A DNA stretch of 64,000 nucleotides from Rhodocyclales bacterium (GCA_016235165.1 JACRLX010000001.1:98432-162431); one strand, 5' to 3'. Counted from the stretch's first letter, positions 1-10,157 are shown. Notes: generated by a model not told the origin, from the letters alone. Translations and numbers: made by a program.

Positions 1-552
1 ACAGTACTGGAACAGATGGACCGCATGTGGCTTCCGGTGCAGCATTCCTGGCGTCTCAACGAGCGCCATTACGGCGCCTTGCAAGGGCTCAACAAGGCGG
101 AAACCGCGGCCAAGTTCGGTGACGAGCAAGTGCTGGTTTGGCGCCGCGCCTACGACACGCCGCCGCCGCCGCTGGATGAAACCGATCCGCGCTACGAAAT
201 CACCGATCCGCGCTACGCCGGGCTCAAGCCGGGCGAATGTCCGCGCACCGAATGCCTCAAGGACACGGTTGCCCGCGTCCTGCCGTTCTGGAACGAAACC
301 ATCGCGCCGAGCATCAAATCCGGCAAGCGCATCGTCATTGCCGCGCATGGCAACAGCATCCGCGCCCTGATCAAATACCTCGACCAGGTATCCGACGCCG
401 ACATCGTCGGCCTCAACATCCCGACCGCGCAGCCCCTGGTATACGAACTCGATGCCGACCTGAAGCCGATCCGCAACTATTACCTCGGCGATCCGGAGGC
501 GATCAAGGCCGCCATGCAGGCCGTCGCCAATCAGGGCAAGGCAAAAGCGTGA
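1..552 (+). CDS. gpmA: 2,3-bisphosphoglycerate-dependent phosphoglycerate mutase, C-terminal part
   Basis: Interconverts 3- and 2-phosphoglycerate in glycolysis and gluconeogenesis through a phosphohistidine intermediate. The frame is open from base 1, so the 5' end, with the RHG phosphohistidine motif, lies outside the window; about 183 codons remain of a family length near 250. [15 protein letters not shown] carries the catalytic Glu and [10 protein letters not shown] the second active-site His. The end, VANQGKAKA, matches the usual GpmA C terminus. The TGA stop lies inside the first unit of a heptamer repeat, and envC follows 17 bases later. The family call is certain; only the start is missing. 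Confidence 0.95.
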   Translation, partial: TVLEQMDRMWLPVQHSWRLNERHYGALQGLNKAETAAKFGDEQVLVWRRAYDTPPPPLDETDPRYEITDPRYAGLKPGECPRTECLKDTVARVLPFWNETIAPSIKSGKRIVIAAHGNSIRALIKYLDQVSDADIVGLNIPTAQPLVYELDADLKPIRNYYLGDPEAIKAAMQAVANQGKAKA

Positions 553-624
553 AACGGGAAACGTGAAACGTGAAACGTGGCTGTTGCAAGGGCTGCTTCA
601 CTTTTCACGTTTCACTTTTCACGA
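549..624. repeat. Heptamer repeats in inverted arrangement between gpmA and envC
   Basis: Positions 549-576 hold four 7-base units, GTGAAAC, GGGAAAC, GTGAAAC, GTGAAAC. Positions 597-624 hold four 7-base units of the opposite orientation, TTCACTT, TTCACGT, TTCACTT, TTCACGA. The two arms can pair around a spacer of about 20 bases. The left arm contains the gpmA stop codon and the likely envC GTG start; the right arm is translated as part of the EnvC signal peptide. I see no second copy in the window. It looks like a short-tandem-repeat or intergenic palindromic element, not a CRISPR, because units are too short and there are no spacers. Confidence 0.75.
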
Positions 625-1808
625 TTGCGCTGGCTCTGCTTGCGGCGTCACCGGCGCAGGCCGCCAGCATCGAAGGCAAGAAGGAAGAGCTTCAGGATCT
701 CAAGGGCCGCATCGAGTCGCTGCGGCGCGAGGTCGCCGCCGCCGAAGAAACCAGAAGCCATGCCGCCGACCAGTTGCGCGAGGCGGAATCGTCAATATCC
801 AACGTCAACCGTCGCCTGCATGAGCTGGCGGAGGAAGGCGCCGCCCTGCGCGGCGAACTGGCCAATCTCGACGCCCAGGGCCAGCGCCTCGATCGTCAGA
901 GCGGATCACAGCAGAATCAACTGGCCCGCCTGCTCAACCGCCAGTTCGTCGGCGGCGATGCCGACGCCATGAAACTGCTGCTGGCCGGCCGCGACCCGAA
1001 CCAGGCCGCCCGCGACCAGTATTTCCTGAACCAGCTATCGCGCGCCAAGGCCGAGATGATCCAGCAGTTGCGCAGCGCGGCCGAGGAAAAGAAGCAGCTT
1101 GCCGAGAAGGTTCGCGAACGCCAGGCGCAACTGGCGCGGATCGAACAGCAGCAGCAGGAACAACGCGCCCAGTTGCTGGAACGAAAGAAACAGCGCCAGA
1201 CTCGCCTGGTCGCCATTGCCGACAAGCTCAAGGCGCAGCGCAGGGAGATCGACAGCTTGCGTCGCGACGAGCAACGCCTGACGCGCCTGATCGACGGCCT
1301 GATACGCATCGCCGCAGCGAGAAAGCCGAAATCGGCGGGCAAGGGCAAGCCGGGCCCGGCGCCCAAGACATCCGCCCTCAAAAGCCACGATCCGGGCAAT
1401 GTCGGCGGTGCCTTTGCGGCATTGCGCGGCCGGCTGCGGCTTCCGGTCAAGGGCAGCGTTGCCGGCCGCTTCGGTACCCCGCGCCCGGAAGGCGGCGCGC
1501 TGTGGAAAGGCATCTTCATTCGCGCCACGGAAGGTGCCGAAGTACGGGCGGTGGGCGAAGGCACCGTCGTGTTCTCCGACTGGCTGCGCGGGTTCGGCAA
1601 CCTGCTGGTGATCGACCACGGCGACGACTTTCTCTCGGTCTATGGCAACAACGAATCGCTGCTGGCGGCCGTGGGTGCCGCCATCAAAAATGGGCAAGCC
1701 GTGGCCACCGTGGGAAACAGCGGTGGCAACCCGGAGTCGGGTTTATACTTTGAACTCAGGCATCGGGGCCTGGCCTTCGATCCCTTGAAGTGGGCCGGCA
1801 ATCCCTGA
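570..1808 (+). CDS. envC: EnvC-like murein hydrolase activator (coiled coil plus degenerate LytM domain)
   Basis: Exported protein expected to activate AmiA/B-type amidases at the division septum. A signal peptide ending in SPAQA (about residues 1-31) is followed by a long Gln/Glu/Arg-rich coiled coil (about 33-245), a basic Pro/Lys linker, and a C-terminal LytM/M23 domain (about 290-412). The usual zinc ligands are absent: the HxxxD position reads WKGIFIRATEG and the HxH position reads LYFELR, as in E. coli EnvC, so this is an activator and not an active peptidase. The GTG at 570 is chosen because it opens the frame with the signal peptide; GTG at 563 and 577 are in other frames. The N-terminal signal region is encoded across a heptamer repeat. 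ctpA follows 34 bases later. Confidence 0.88.
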   Translation: MKRGCCKGCFTFHVSLFTIALALLAASPAQAASIEGKKEELQDLKGRIESLRREVAAAEETRSHAADQLREAESSISNVNRRLHELAEEGAALRGELANLDAQGQRLDRQSGSQQNQLARLLNRQFVGGDADAMKLLLAGRDPNQAARDQYFLNQLSRAKAEMIQQLRSAAEEKKQLAEKVRERQAQLARIEQQQQEQRAQLLERKKQRQTRLVAIADKLKAQRREIDSLRRDEQRLTRLIDGLIRIAAARKPKSAGKGKPGPAPKTSALKSHDPGNVGGAFAALRGRLRLPVKGSVAGRFGTPRPEGGALWKGIFIRATEGAEVRAVGEGTVVFSDWLRGFGNLLVIDHGDDFLSVYGNNESLLAAVGAAIKNGQAVATVGNSGGNPESGLYFELRHRGLAFDPLKWAGNP

Positions 1809-1842
1809 GTCCGGATTCCTCCGTCGTACAACTGGAGTTCCT

Positions 1843-3252
1843 ATGAGCAGCAAGCTGCAGCAAATCGGTCTCGTGGCTACCGGCCTGGTGGCGGGCGTCT
1901 TCCTCAGCCTCAACTTTTCCGCCAGCGCCAACAAGGAAGCCGCCAATGCGTTGCCGATCGAGGAACTGCGCAGCTTCGCCGATGTGTACAGCGCCATCAA
2001 GCAAGGCTATGTGGAGCCGGTCGAGGACAAGAAGCTGATCACCCATGCCATCAGCGGCATGCTGGCCAACCTCGATCCGCACTCGGCCTATCTCGATCCC
2101 GACTCCTTCAAGGACCTGCAGGTCAGCACCCAGGGCGAATTCGGCGGGCTGGGCATCGAAGTCGGCATGGAGGACGGCTTCGTCAAGGTGGTATCGCCGA
2201 TCGAGGACACGCCGGCGTTTCGCGCCGGCCTCAAACCCGGCGACCTGATCATCAAGATCGACGACACGCCGGTCAAGGGCATGACGCTCAATGACGCGGT
2301 GAAGAAGATGCGCGGCAAGCCGAAGACGCAGATCCGCCTCACGGTGGTGCGCAAGACCGAACAACGTTCCTTCGACGTCACGCTGACGCGCGAAAAGATC
2401 AAGGTGCAAAGCGTCAAGTCGAAACTGCTTGAAGGCGGCTACGGCTACCTGCGCGTGACCCAGTTCCAGGAAGAAACCGCGCCGGACGTGGTCAGGCACC
2501 TGGACAGGCTGACCAAGGCCGACAAGGAAGCCAAGGGAGAGGGTATCAAGGGTCTGGTACTCGATCTGCGCAACGATCCGGGCGGCCTGCTGAGCGGCGC
2601 CATCGGCGTTTCGGCGGCCTTTCTCCCACCCCAGATCCTGGTCACCTCCACCGACGGCCGCACCAATGATGCCAAGCGCCGTTACATGGCCAGCCCCGAG
2701 GACTACCAGCGCGGCAGCAGGGACGATTTCATGAAGACCCTGCCGGCCTGGGCCAAGACCGTGCCGATGATCGTCCTGGTCAACGGCGGTTCGGCATCCG
2801 CTTCGGAGATCGTCGCGGGCGCCCTGCAGGACCACAAGCGTGCCGTCGTCATGGGTACCCAAACCTTTGGCAAGGGTTCGGTGCAGACTGTACTTCCGCT
2901 GTCGAACAACGCGGCGATCAAGCTGACGACGGCGCGTTACTTCACCCCGTCCGGACGTTCGATCCAGGCCAAGGGCATCACGCCCGACATCGTGGTCGAG
3001 GAAAGCGCCAATGGTGCCTCGCGCGGCCGCGTGCGCGAAGCCGATCTGGAGCGTCATCTGACCGGCGAAGGCGAAAAGTCCGAGCCGGCTGCTCCGGCCA
3101 AGGCGACAGGCAAGACCGACAAGAAGGACAAGGGCAAGGCCGACGAGGCCGACGACTCGCCGCATGCCCTGATCGAGTTCGCCTCGCCCAAGGACTATCA
3201 GCTGGGCCAGGCTGTCAACCTGCTGAAGGCCTGGCAGATCATCAAACGGTGA
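1843..3252 (+). CDS. ctpA: Carboxy-terminal processing protease, S41 family
   Basis: Periplasmic, membrane-anchored serine protease that trims C termini of envelope proteins, often cell-wall hydrolases. Residues 7-27 form a signal or anchor helix. A PDZ domain spans about 97-170 (GLGIEVGMEDG, LKPGDLIIKIDD). The peptidase core follows, with LRNDPGG at 242-248, the catalytic Ser319 in GSASASEI and the general-base Lys344 in TFGKGSVQ. A charged Lys/Glu/Ala-rich segment (about 405-437) precedes a conserved C-terminal helix. Its place directly after envC is typical of betaproteobacteria and fits a shared role in cell-wall remodelling. Length 469 is normal for the family. Confidence 0.94.
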   Translation: MSSKLQQIGLVATGLVAGVFLSLNFSASANKEAANALPIEELRSFADVYSAIKQGYVEPVEDKKLITHAISGMLANLDPHSAYLDPDSFKDLQVSTQGEFGGLGIEVGMEDGFVKVVSPIEDTPAFRAGLKPGDLIIKIDDTPVKGMTLNDAVKKMRGKPKTQIRLTVVRKTEQRSFDVTLTREKIKVQSVKSKLLEGGYGYLRVTQFQEETAPDVVRHLDRLTKADKEAKGEGIKGLVLDLRNDPGGLLSGAIGVSAAFLPPQILVTSTDGRTNDAKRRYMASPEDYQRGSRDDFMKTLPAWAKTVPMIVLVNGGSASASEIVAGALQDHKRAVVMGTQTFGKGSVQTVLPLSNNAAIKLTTARYFTPSGRSIQAKGITPDIVVEESANGASRGRVREADLERHLTGEGEKSEPAAPAKATGKTDKKDKGKADEADDSPHALIEFASPKDYQLGQAVNLLKAWQIIKR

Positions 3253-3749
3253 CGGGGGACGGCGCGATGAGCCGCATGACCGTTGAGAAAGCCCGCGAGC
3301 TGCGCGACGAAAAGCGCGACGGCAAGCATCGCCAGCGGCCAGCGGCCTTCGTGCCGCAGCCTGGCACGCGCAAGCATCGCGAGCTGCGCTTCGACCACCG
3401 CCATCCCGAGCATGTCGAGGAGGCGCGCAAGCTGTTGGCCGGCCTCGACGGTATGGAAATCGACGACGGCCTCGCCCCCTACAGCCTTTCGATCTGGTAC
3501 GAGATCAGCGACTACTCGCTGGAAGGCCTTGAGGCGGCGCTGGTGCGCCAGGGCTTCCATCTCGACAACAGCATGTACAGCAAACTGATGCGCACCGTGG
3601 TGTATTTCTGCGAAGAAACCCAGATGCGCAACATGCGCGTGCCGGAACGCCTGATCAAGAAGTCGCACGAGGTGTATTCCAAGGCCTGGGAACACCATCC
3701 CCACGGCGACCACGACGAAACCCCGCCCGATCTGCGCCAGGAACGATGA
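3249..3749 (+). CDS. Conserved hypothetical protein between ctpA and moeB
   Basis: I do not recognise a named family. The product is about 160-166 residues, soluble, with no signal peptide. The N-terminal 45 residues are very basic (REL RDEKRDGKHRQR) and the C terminus is His/Asp-rich (HHPHGDHDE). The middle (about 65-130) looks like a compact alpha/beta fold with SLSIWYEISDYSLEGLE and MYSKLMRTVVYFCEETQ; the spacing of hydrophobic residues resembles a metal- or peptide-binding domain of about 70 residues, but that is a guess. Either GTG 3249, overlapping the ctpA stop, or ATG 3267 could start it. Its end overlaps the moeB start by 4 bases (ATGA), so it is translationally coupled and very likely real. 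Confidence 0.75.
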   Translation: MTGDGAMSRMTVEKARELRDEKRDGKHRQRPAAFVPQPGTRKHRELRFDHRHPEHVEEARKLLAGLDGMEIDDGLAPYSLSIWYEISDYSLEGLEAALVRQGFHLDNSMYSKLMRTVVYFCEETQMRNMRVPERLIKKSHEVYSKAWEHHPHGDHDETPPDLRQER

Positions 3750-4495
3750 CCGACGAGCAACTGCTGCGCTACAGCCGCCACATCCTGCTGCCGCAGATCG
3801 GCATCGAGGGCCAGGAGAATATCGTCAAGGCACGCGCGCTGGTGGTCGGCGCCGGCGGCCTCGGCTCACCGGCAGCCTTCTACCTTGCCTCCGCCGGCAT
3901 CGGTACCCTGGTGCTGGCCGACGGCGACACGGTTGACCTGACCAACCTGCAACGTCAGATCCTCCACCGCAGTGACGCCATCGGCATGACCAAGGTCGAG
4001 TCAGGCAAGCGCACGCTGGGCGGAATCAATTCCGAATGCAAGGTGATCGCCCTGGCCGAGCGCCTCGCCGGCGACCGGCTCAACGAGGAAATCGCACTGG
4101 CCGACGTGGTGCTCGACTGTTGCGACAACTTCGCCACCCGCCATGCCGTCAATCGCGCCTGCGTCAAGTTGCGCAAGCCGCTGGTCTCGGGTGCGGCGAT
4201 CCGTTTCGACGGCCAGATCGCGGTATTCGATTCGCGCCAGGCAAACGCGCCCTGCTACCACTGCCTGTTCCCCGAGGGCCAGGATGTCGAGGAAGTCCGC
4301 TGCGCCGTAATGGGAGTGTTCGCGCCGTTGACCGGCGTCATCGGCACGGTGCAGGCCGCGGAGGCGCTGAAGCTGATCATCGGCTGTGGCACCAGCCTTG
4401 CCGGGCGCCTGCTGCTGCTCGACGGCCTCGGCATGGAATGGCGCGAAATTCGGGTGCCGCGCGACCCGGCCTGCCAAGTCTGCGGCGCCGGCTGA
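3746..4495 (+). CDS. moeB: MoeB/ThiF-family adenylyltransferase (molybdopterin-synthase or ThiS activating)
   Basis: E1-like enzyme that adenylates the C-terminal Gly-Gly of a small sulfur-carrier protein (MoaD or ThiS). The 249-residue chain has the nucleotide loop GAGGLGSPAAFYLA (about 36-49), the DxVxLTNLQRQ substrate motif, the DCCDNFATRHAVN segment, and two zinc CxxC pairs, CYHC near 171 and CQVC at the C terminus. All are in the usual MoeB places. MoeB and ThiF cannot be separated from sequence alone; no moaD, moaE or thi gene lies nearby to decide. It is the last gene of the plus-strand run that begins with gpmA and overlaps the preceding gene by 4 bases. Confidence 0.88.
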   Translation: MTDEQLLRYSRHILLPQIGIEGQENIVKARALVVGAGGLGSPAAFYLASAGIGTLVLADGDTVDLTNLQRQILHRSDAIGMTKVESGKRTLGGINSECKVIALAERLAGDRLNEEIALADVVLDCCDNFATRHAVNRACVKLRKPLVSGAAIRFDGQIAVFDSRQANAPCYHCLFPEGQDVEEVRCAVMGVFAPLTGVIGTVQAAEALKLIIGCGTSLAGRLLLLDGLGMEWREIRVPRDPACQVCGAG

Positions 4496-4813
4496 TCAGA
4501 ACAGGCGCCAGTGGCGGAGCCGTCCCGGCGCGTGGCTGAGCAGGGCCGAATACACGATCAGCAGCCAGAACAGGGCCTGCTGTCCGTCGTGCCAGAGAAC
4601 CATCGCCGCCACCAGCAGCAGCTTCAGCAGCATGGCCAAGCCCTGCACCTGGCGCAGGTAGGCGGGTTCCGACCAGGCATCGAGCGCCATCATCAGCGCA
4701 CCGCTGGTCAGCAGCGCGATCCCCCAGCGCCAGCCGTCGGGTCCGGCGGCGAGCACCGCGGCGGCGAACCCGGCAAGCGCCACCAGGTGCGTGGCGCGCA
4801 TCAGGTTCACCAT
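4496..4813 (-). CDS. Small hydrophobic membrane protein of unknown function
   Basis: About 105 residues if started at the ATG at 4813, or 101 from the ATG at 4801. Three likely membrane segments are visible: ATHLVALAGFAAAVLAAG, GIALLTSGALMMALDAW and LAMLLKLLLVAAMVLWHDG, followed by a fourth hydrophobic stretch LFWLLIVYSALLSHAPG. The tail is basic (RLRHWRLF). It lies downstream of ribD on the same strand with a 46-base gap and ends one base after the convergent moeB stop. A longer in-frame reading would run into ribD and is less likely. I cannot assign a family. Confidence 0.6.
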   Translation of the reverse strand: MVNLMRATHLVALAGFAAAVLAAGPDGWRWGIALLTSGALMMALDAWSEPAYLRQVQGLAMLLKLLLVAAMVLWHDGQQALFWLLIVYSALLSHAPGRLRHWRLF

Positions 4814-4859
4814 CAGCCGGCGGCCGCGAAAATCGCGGCGAGCTGGGTTTTCGCCGTCG

Positions 4860-5957
4860 CTACGCAAGGCGGGCCCGAATGCGAAAGTCGGCGCCCACGG
4901 CACGGCGCTCGATGATGTTCAGACGGTGCGCGCCGGTCAGGTCGCTCAACTCGGCCAGGCCGAACATGCCGCGCGCGGCATCGCCGATCAGCAGCGGCGC
5001 CTGGTAGATCAGCAACTCGTCGACGCAGCCTTCGCGCAGCAGCGAACCGTTGAGCCGCGTGCCGGCCTCGGCCAGTACCTCGTTGATGCCGCGCCGGCCG
5101 AGCTCCTGCAGCAGGTCGGCGAGTTCCACCTTGCCATCGGCATTGGGCAGGACGAGGATTTCGGCGCCGCGCGCGCGCAGGGCGGCGGCACGCCCGGCAT
5201 CTCCCTGTGCCGCCGCGATGAGCACGTTGCCGCCATCGAGGATCGCCGCGTCGGGCGGGGTTTCGAGCCGGCTGTCGATCACCACGCGCAAGGGCTGGCG
5301 CGTGGTCGGCACCTCGCGCACGGTGAGGCGTGGATTGTCGTCCCTGACCGTGCCGATGCCGGTGAGGACGGCGCAGGAACGCGCGCGCCAGGCGTGGGCA
5401 TCGCGCCGTGCCGCCGGCCCGGTGATCCACTGCGAGACACCGTTGTTGAGTGCGGTCTTGCCGTCGAGGCTGGCAGCGACCTTGAGCCGCAGCCAGGGCC
5501 GGCCGCGCGTCATGCGCGCAACGAAGCCGATGTTGAGTTCGCGGGCTTCCGCCTGCAGGAGACCGCTCGCCACCTCGATGCCCGCCGCGGCCAGCCGGGC
5601 CAGGCCCTGCCCGGCGACCAGGGGATTCGGATCCTGCATCGCCGCCACCACGCGCACCACACCGGCCGCGATCAGCGCATCGGCACAGGGCGGAGTGCGT
5701 CCGAAGTGGCTGCAGGGCTCCAGCGTGACGTAGGCGGTGGCGCCGCTCGCCGTGTCACCAGCGCCGACTATTGCGTTCAGTGCGGCTGCCTCGGCATGCG
5801 GCCCGCCAGCCTTTTCGTGCCAACCCTCCCCGATCACATGGCCATCGCGTACCAGGACGCAGCCGACACGGGGATTCGGCGTGGTGGTGTTGAGTCCGCG
5901 CGCCGCGAGTTGCAGCGCGAGGGCCATGAAGCCGTGGTCGGCGGCGCTGAAACTCAT
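4860..5957 (-). CDS. ribD: Bifunctional riboflavin biosynthesis deaminase/reductase
   Basis: Carries out two steps of riboflavin synthesis: deamination of the pyrimidine diamine and NADPH-dependent reduction of the ribosyl group. The 365-residue chain begins MSFSAADHGFMALAL. The N-terminal deaminase domain (about 1-145) has the zinc site: His54 and catalytic Glu56 in GGPHAEAAAL, with Cys82 and Cys91 in PCSHFGRTPPC. The C-terminal reductase domain (about 150-365) has RLKVAASLDGKTA and EAGTRLNGSLL. The ATG at 5957 is chosen because sequence upstream belongs to nrdR. It lies 14 bases behind nrdR in a glyA-nrdR-ribD series common in betaproteobacteria. Confidence 0.95.
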   Translation of the reverse strand: MSFSAADHGFMALALQLAARGLNTTTPNPRVGCVLVRDGHVIGEGWHEKAGGPHAEAAALNAIVGAGDTASGATAYVTLEPCSHFGRTPPCADALIAAGVVRVVAAMQDPNPLVAGQGLARLAAAGIEVASGLLQAEARELNIGFVARMTRGRPWLRLKVAASLDGKTALNNGVSQWITGPAARRDAHAWRARSCAVLTGIGTVRDDNPRLTVREVPTTRQPLRVVIDSRLETPPDAAILDGGNVLIAAAQGDAGRAAALRARGAEILVLPNADGKVELADLLQELGRRGINEVLAEAGTRLNGSLLREGCVDELLIYQAPLLIGDAARGMFGLAELSDLTGAHRLNIIERRAVGADFRIRARLA

Positions 5958-5971
5958 GCCGCCGCCATCGA

Positions 5972-6445
5972 TCAGGAACGCGCCCGCGGCTGGCGCGGCT
6001 TCTTGATCTCGCGGATCGCCTCGGAAAACTCGTCGACGTCCTCGAAGTTGCGATACACCGAGGCGAAGCGGATGTAGGCCACCTTGTCCAGCCGCTTCAG
6101 TTCGCGCATCACCAGTTCGCCGATGCGGTCCGAGGGCACTTCGCGCAGGGCCAGCTGCACCAGTTTTTCCTCGATGCGGTCCAGCGCCAGGTCGATGCTC
6201 TCGGTGGTCACCGGCCGCTTGCGCATCGCCAGCATCATGCTGGCCTTGAGCTTGTCGCGGTCGTAGTCGGTGCGGCTGCCATTCTTTTTCACCACCTGCG
6301 GCAGTTGCAACTCGACGCGCTCGTAGGTAGTGAAGCGCTTGTCGCAGCTCAGGCAACGGCGGCGACGGCGCACCGTGTCGCCGTCCTCGTTCTCCCGTGT
6401 ATCGACGACCTGGGTGTTAGGCTCGGCGCAATACGGGCATTTCAT
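5972..6445 (-). CDS. nrdR: Transcriptional repressor NrdR
   Basis: Represses ribonucleotide reductase genes in response to (d)ATP. The 157-residue protein begins [18 protein letters not shown]; the zinc ribbon uses Cys3, Cys6, Cys31 and Cys34 (CPYC and CLSC). An ATP-cone domain follows, with [16 protein letters not shown] and the C-terminal [17 protein letters not shown] typical of NrdR. The open frame extends 11 codons upstream into glyA's end, but the ATG at 6445 gives the canonical N terminus. It sits between glyA (overlapping the end region, 5-base gap) and ribD, so it is probably co-transcribed with both. No nrd gene is present in the window. Confidence 0.96.
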   Translation of the reverse strand: MKCPYCAEPNTQVVDTRENEDGDTVRRRRRCLSCDKRFTTYERVELQLPQVVKKNGSRTDYDRDKLKASMMLAMRKRPVTTESIDLALDRIEEKLVQLALREVPSDRIGELVMRELKRLDKVAYIRFASVYRNFEDVDEFSEAIREIKKPRQPRARS

Positions 6446-6450
6446 GACTG

Positions 6451-7695
6451 TCAGCCATACACCGGGAATTTCTTGCACAAGCCCGACACTTCGCCGCGCA
6501 CGCGGGCCAGCACCGCTTCGTCGGCGGGGGCATCGAGGACGTCGGCGATCAGGTTGGCCACCTGCTCGGCTTCGATCTCGGTGAAGCCGCGGGTGGTCAT
6601 CGCCGGGGTGCCGATGCGGATGCCGCTGGTGACGAAGGGCTTCTGCGGGTCGTTGGGAATGGCGTTCTTGTTGACCGTGATGTGGGCCTTGCCCAGTGCC
6701 GCCTCGGCGTCCTTGCCGGTGATGTTCTTGGCTTGCAGGTCGACCAGGAAAACGTGCGACTCGGTGCGCCCGGAAACGATGCGCAGGCCGCGCGCCTTGA
6801 GCACCTTGGCCATCACCTGGGCATTGTCGATCACCTGTTCCTGATAATCCTTGAACTCGGCGCTCATTGCTTCCTTGAAGGCGGCGGCCTTGGCGGCGAT
6901 GACGTGCATCAGCGGTCCGCCCTGCAGGCCGGGGAAGATCGCCGAGTTGATCGCCTTCTCGTGCTCAGCCTTCATCAGGATCAGGCCGCCACGCGGGCCG
7001 CGCAGGGTCTTGTGCGTGGTCGATGTCACGACATCCGCATGCGGCACCGGGTTGGGATAGAAGCCGGCGGCAACGAGGCCCGCGTAGTGCGCCATGTCCA
7101 CCATGAAGATGGCGCCGACCTCCTTGGCGATCCTGGCGAAACGCGGAAAGTCTATCTTCAGGGCAAAGGCGGAGGCACCGGCAATGATCAGCCTGGGCTT
7201 GTGCTCGCGGGCCAGGCGTTCCAGCTCGGCATAGTCGATGTCCTCGTTGGCATCGAGGCCGTAGGGAATGACGTTGAACCATTTGCCCGACATATTGACC
7301 GAGGAACCATGGGTCAGGTGGCCGCCCATGGCCAGGTTCATGCCGAGGATGGTGTCGCCCGGCTTGAGGAATGCCATGAACACCGCCTGGTTGGCCTGCG
7401 AGCCGGAATTCGGCTGGACATTGGCGGCATCGGCGCCGAACAGTTTCTTGGCACGGTCGATGGCCAACTGCTCGGCCTTGTCGACGTATTCGCAACCGCC
7501 GTAATAGCGCTTGCCGGGATAGCCCTCGGCGTACTTGTTGGTCAATTGCGAGCCCTGTGCCTCCATCACCGGCCAGGAGACATAGTTTTCCGAGGCGATC
7601 AGCTCGATGTGGTCTTCCTGGCGGCGGTTTTCCTCCTGGATGGCGGAAAACAGTTCGAGGTCGGTCTTGGCGAGGGAGGCTTGTTTGGAAAACAT
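6451..7695 (-). CDS. glyA: Serine hydroxymethyltransferase
   Basis: PLP enzyme converting serine and tetrahydrofolate to glycine and 5,10-methylene-tetrahydrofolate. Its 414 residues match family length. The PLP lysine is Lys229 in [23 protein letters not shown] and [12 protein letters not shown] near the N terminus and [15 protein letters not shown] near residue 360 are diagnostic. First gene of the run glyA-nrdR-ribD. In the 150 bases upstream I see no glycine riboswitch core and no clear promoter hexamers on the minus strand, apart from a weak TAAACT box around 7790-7797. Confidence 0.97.
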   Translation of the reverse strand: MFSKQASLAKTDLELFSAIQEENRRQEDHIELIASENYVSWPVMEAQGSQLTNKYAEGYPGKRYYGGCEYVDKAEQLAIDRAKKLFGADAANVQPNSGSQANQAVFMAFLKPGDTILGMNLAMGGHLTHGSSVNMSGKWFNVIPYGLDANEDIDYAELERLAREHKPRLIIAGASAFALKIDFPRFARIAKEVGAIFMVDMAHYAGLVAAGFYPNPVPHADVVTSTTHKTLRGPRGGLILMKAEHEKAINSAIFPGLQGGPLMHVIAAKAAAFKEAMSAEFKDYQEQVIDNAQVMAKVLKARGLRIVSGRTESHVFLVDLQAKNITGKDAEAALGKAHITVNKNAIPNDPQKPFVTSGIRIGTPAMTTRGFTEIEAEQVANLIADVLDAPADEAVLARVRGEVSGLCKKFPVYG

Positions 7696-7833
7696 TCTCT
7701 GGCTTTCGATAAAAGGACGGCGGGCGGGTTCGGGCGCAAGGGCAAGCGCCAGCCAATGCGGAATTCCGGGTGGCGCAGGCGGGAACCGCGGAGTTTAGCA
7801 TCCGCACGCCGCCGCTCGGGGAGCCGGCGCGGC

Positions 7834-8490
7834 TCAGCCGGGGAGTTCGTCGAGCGCGGCCCGCAAGTGCCGGCTATCCGCCCAGGCGACAAGCTGCCAG
7901 CGGCCGGCACGGTAGTCGAGCCAGTTGAGCGCCGCATTGGCCAGGGAAAAATCGCGCGGCGCGTCGATGGCACGGCCGGTGGCGGCGCGGTACATGACGT
8001 CGAGCACGCCGCCGTGGGTAAATGCCAGCACCGTTTCGCCAGCGTGGCGCTCGGCCATGGCCGCCAGTCCCGACAGCACCCGGGCCGCAAACCGGTTCAG
8101 CGACTCGCCGGTTTCGTAGTCGAAATCAGGATTGCGCTCCCTGTGCAGGCGGTAGGCGGCGGGATTCACCATACCGGCTTCAGTGGCAGTCAGGCCCTGG
8201 AGGACGCCGAAATGACGCTCGCGCAAAGTCGGCGCCGGGGACACGGCGATGTTCCTCGCCTGCACTGCAATGCAGGCGGTACGCCAGGCGTGGGCCAGGT
8301 CGCTGCTGTAGACGGCGGCGAAGTCATGATCGCCGAGGGCATCGGCAAGCGCGCGCGCCTGCGCCTCCCCGGTGGCGTTCAAATCGATGTCGATCTGCCC
8401 CTGGACGCGCTTCTCCGCGTTCCAGTCCGTCTCGCCATGGCGAATCAGGCAGAAGCGCGTGACGGCAACTATGCTTGGCATGGGCGGCAT
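7834..8490 (-). CDS. Histidine phosphatase family protein (phosphoglycerate-mutase-like)
   Basis: A 215-218-residue member of the branch-1 histidine phosphatases. The phosphohistidine motif is FCLIRHGETDWN near the N terminus; further marks are the VYSSDLAHAWRTA segment, LRERHFGVLQGL with the catalytic Glu, and LAFTHGGVLDVMYRA with the second His. It resembles phosphoglycerate-mutase-like phosphatases such as CobC or GpmB, but no cobalamin gene is near and the substrate cannot be told from sequence. Two ATGs, 8490 and 8481, are possible; a GGACGG lies 5-10 bases before the first. It diverges from the sigma54 regulator at 8594. Confidence 0.85.
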   Translation of the reverse strand: MPPMPSIVAVTRFCLIRHGETDWNAEKRVQGQIDIDLNATGEAQARALADALGDHDFAAVYSSDLAHAWRTACIAVQARNIAVSPAPTLRERHFGVLQGLTATEAGMVNPAAYRLHRERNPDFDYETGESLNRFAARVLSGLAAMAERHAGETVLAFTHGGVLDVMYRAATGRAIDAPRDFSLANAALNWLDYRAGRWQLVAWADSRHLRAALDELPG

Positions 8491-8593
8491 TCTACCGTCC
8501 GTCCGGCGACGGCCCGGACTGGGCGTTTGGTGTGAAAATGCATGGCGATTCCGGCCCGGCCCGGAACCCGGCTCGACGAAAGGATTTCGCGCG

Positions 8594-10024
<1,431 letters not shown>

Positions 10025-10052
10025 CATCGCCGACGACAAGTGTTCGCCGTGC

Positions 10053-10079
10053 CGTACGCATCGTCCGCCGGCGCGTACG
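10053..10079 (+). promoter_or_regulatory. Candidate upstream activator sites: two CGTACG palindromes 21 bp apart
   Basis: CGTACG occurs at 10053-10058 and again at 10074-10079, exactly 21 bases apart, which places both on the same face of the helix about two turns apart. They start 28 bases after the stop of the sigma54 activator gene and lie 63-90 bases upstream of the -24 box. Spacing and position suit binding sites for the activator's Fis-type domain. The assignment is inferred. Confidence 0.45.
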
Positions 10080-10112
10080 ATCCCGCCCGCGGCTCCCGGT
10101 AGCCACTTGGAA

Positions 10113-10125
10113 AATCAGCGAGTTA
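10113..10125 (+). promoter_or_regulatory. Candidate IHF site
   Basis: AATCAGCGAGTTA matches the IHF consensus WATCAANNNNTTR with one mismatch. It lies between the paired CGTACG sites and the -24/-12 promoter, where a DNA bend would bring activator to sigma54 polymerase. IHF sites are degenerate, so this is supportive and not decisive. Confidence 0.4.
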
Positions 10126-10141
10126 GCCAGCCACGGCGGAA

Positions 10142-10157
10142 TGGCCCGGTCCTTGCT
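10142..10157 (+). promoter_or_regulatory. Sigma54 (-24/-12) promoter of the CoA-transferase gene
   Basis: TGGCCCGGTCCTTGCT matches TGGCACG-N4-TTGCW with a single mismatch. The invariant GG (10143-10144) and GC (10155-10156) are separated by exactly 10 bases, the required spacing. Transcription would start near 10168, giving a leader of about 80 bases before the TTG start at 10247. The gene for a sigma54 activator ends 118 bases upstream. Confidence 0.7.

Noticed and set aside
549..624. CRISPR-like array
   Set aside because: Units are 7 bases, directly adjacent, with no unique spacers and no cas genes.
7696..7833. Glycine riboswitch upstream of glyA
   Set aside because: The spacer is only about 140 bases and lacks the conserved glycine-aptamer core.
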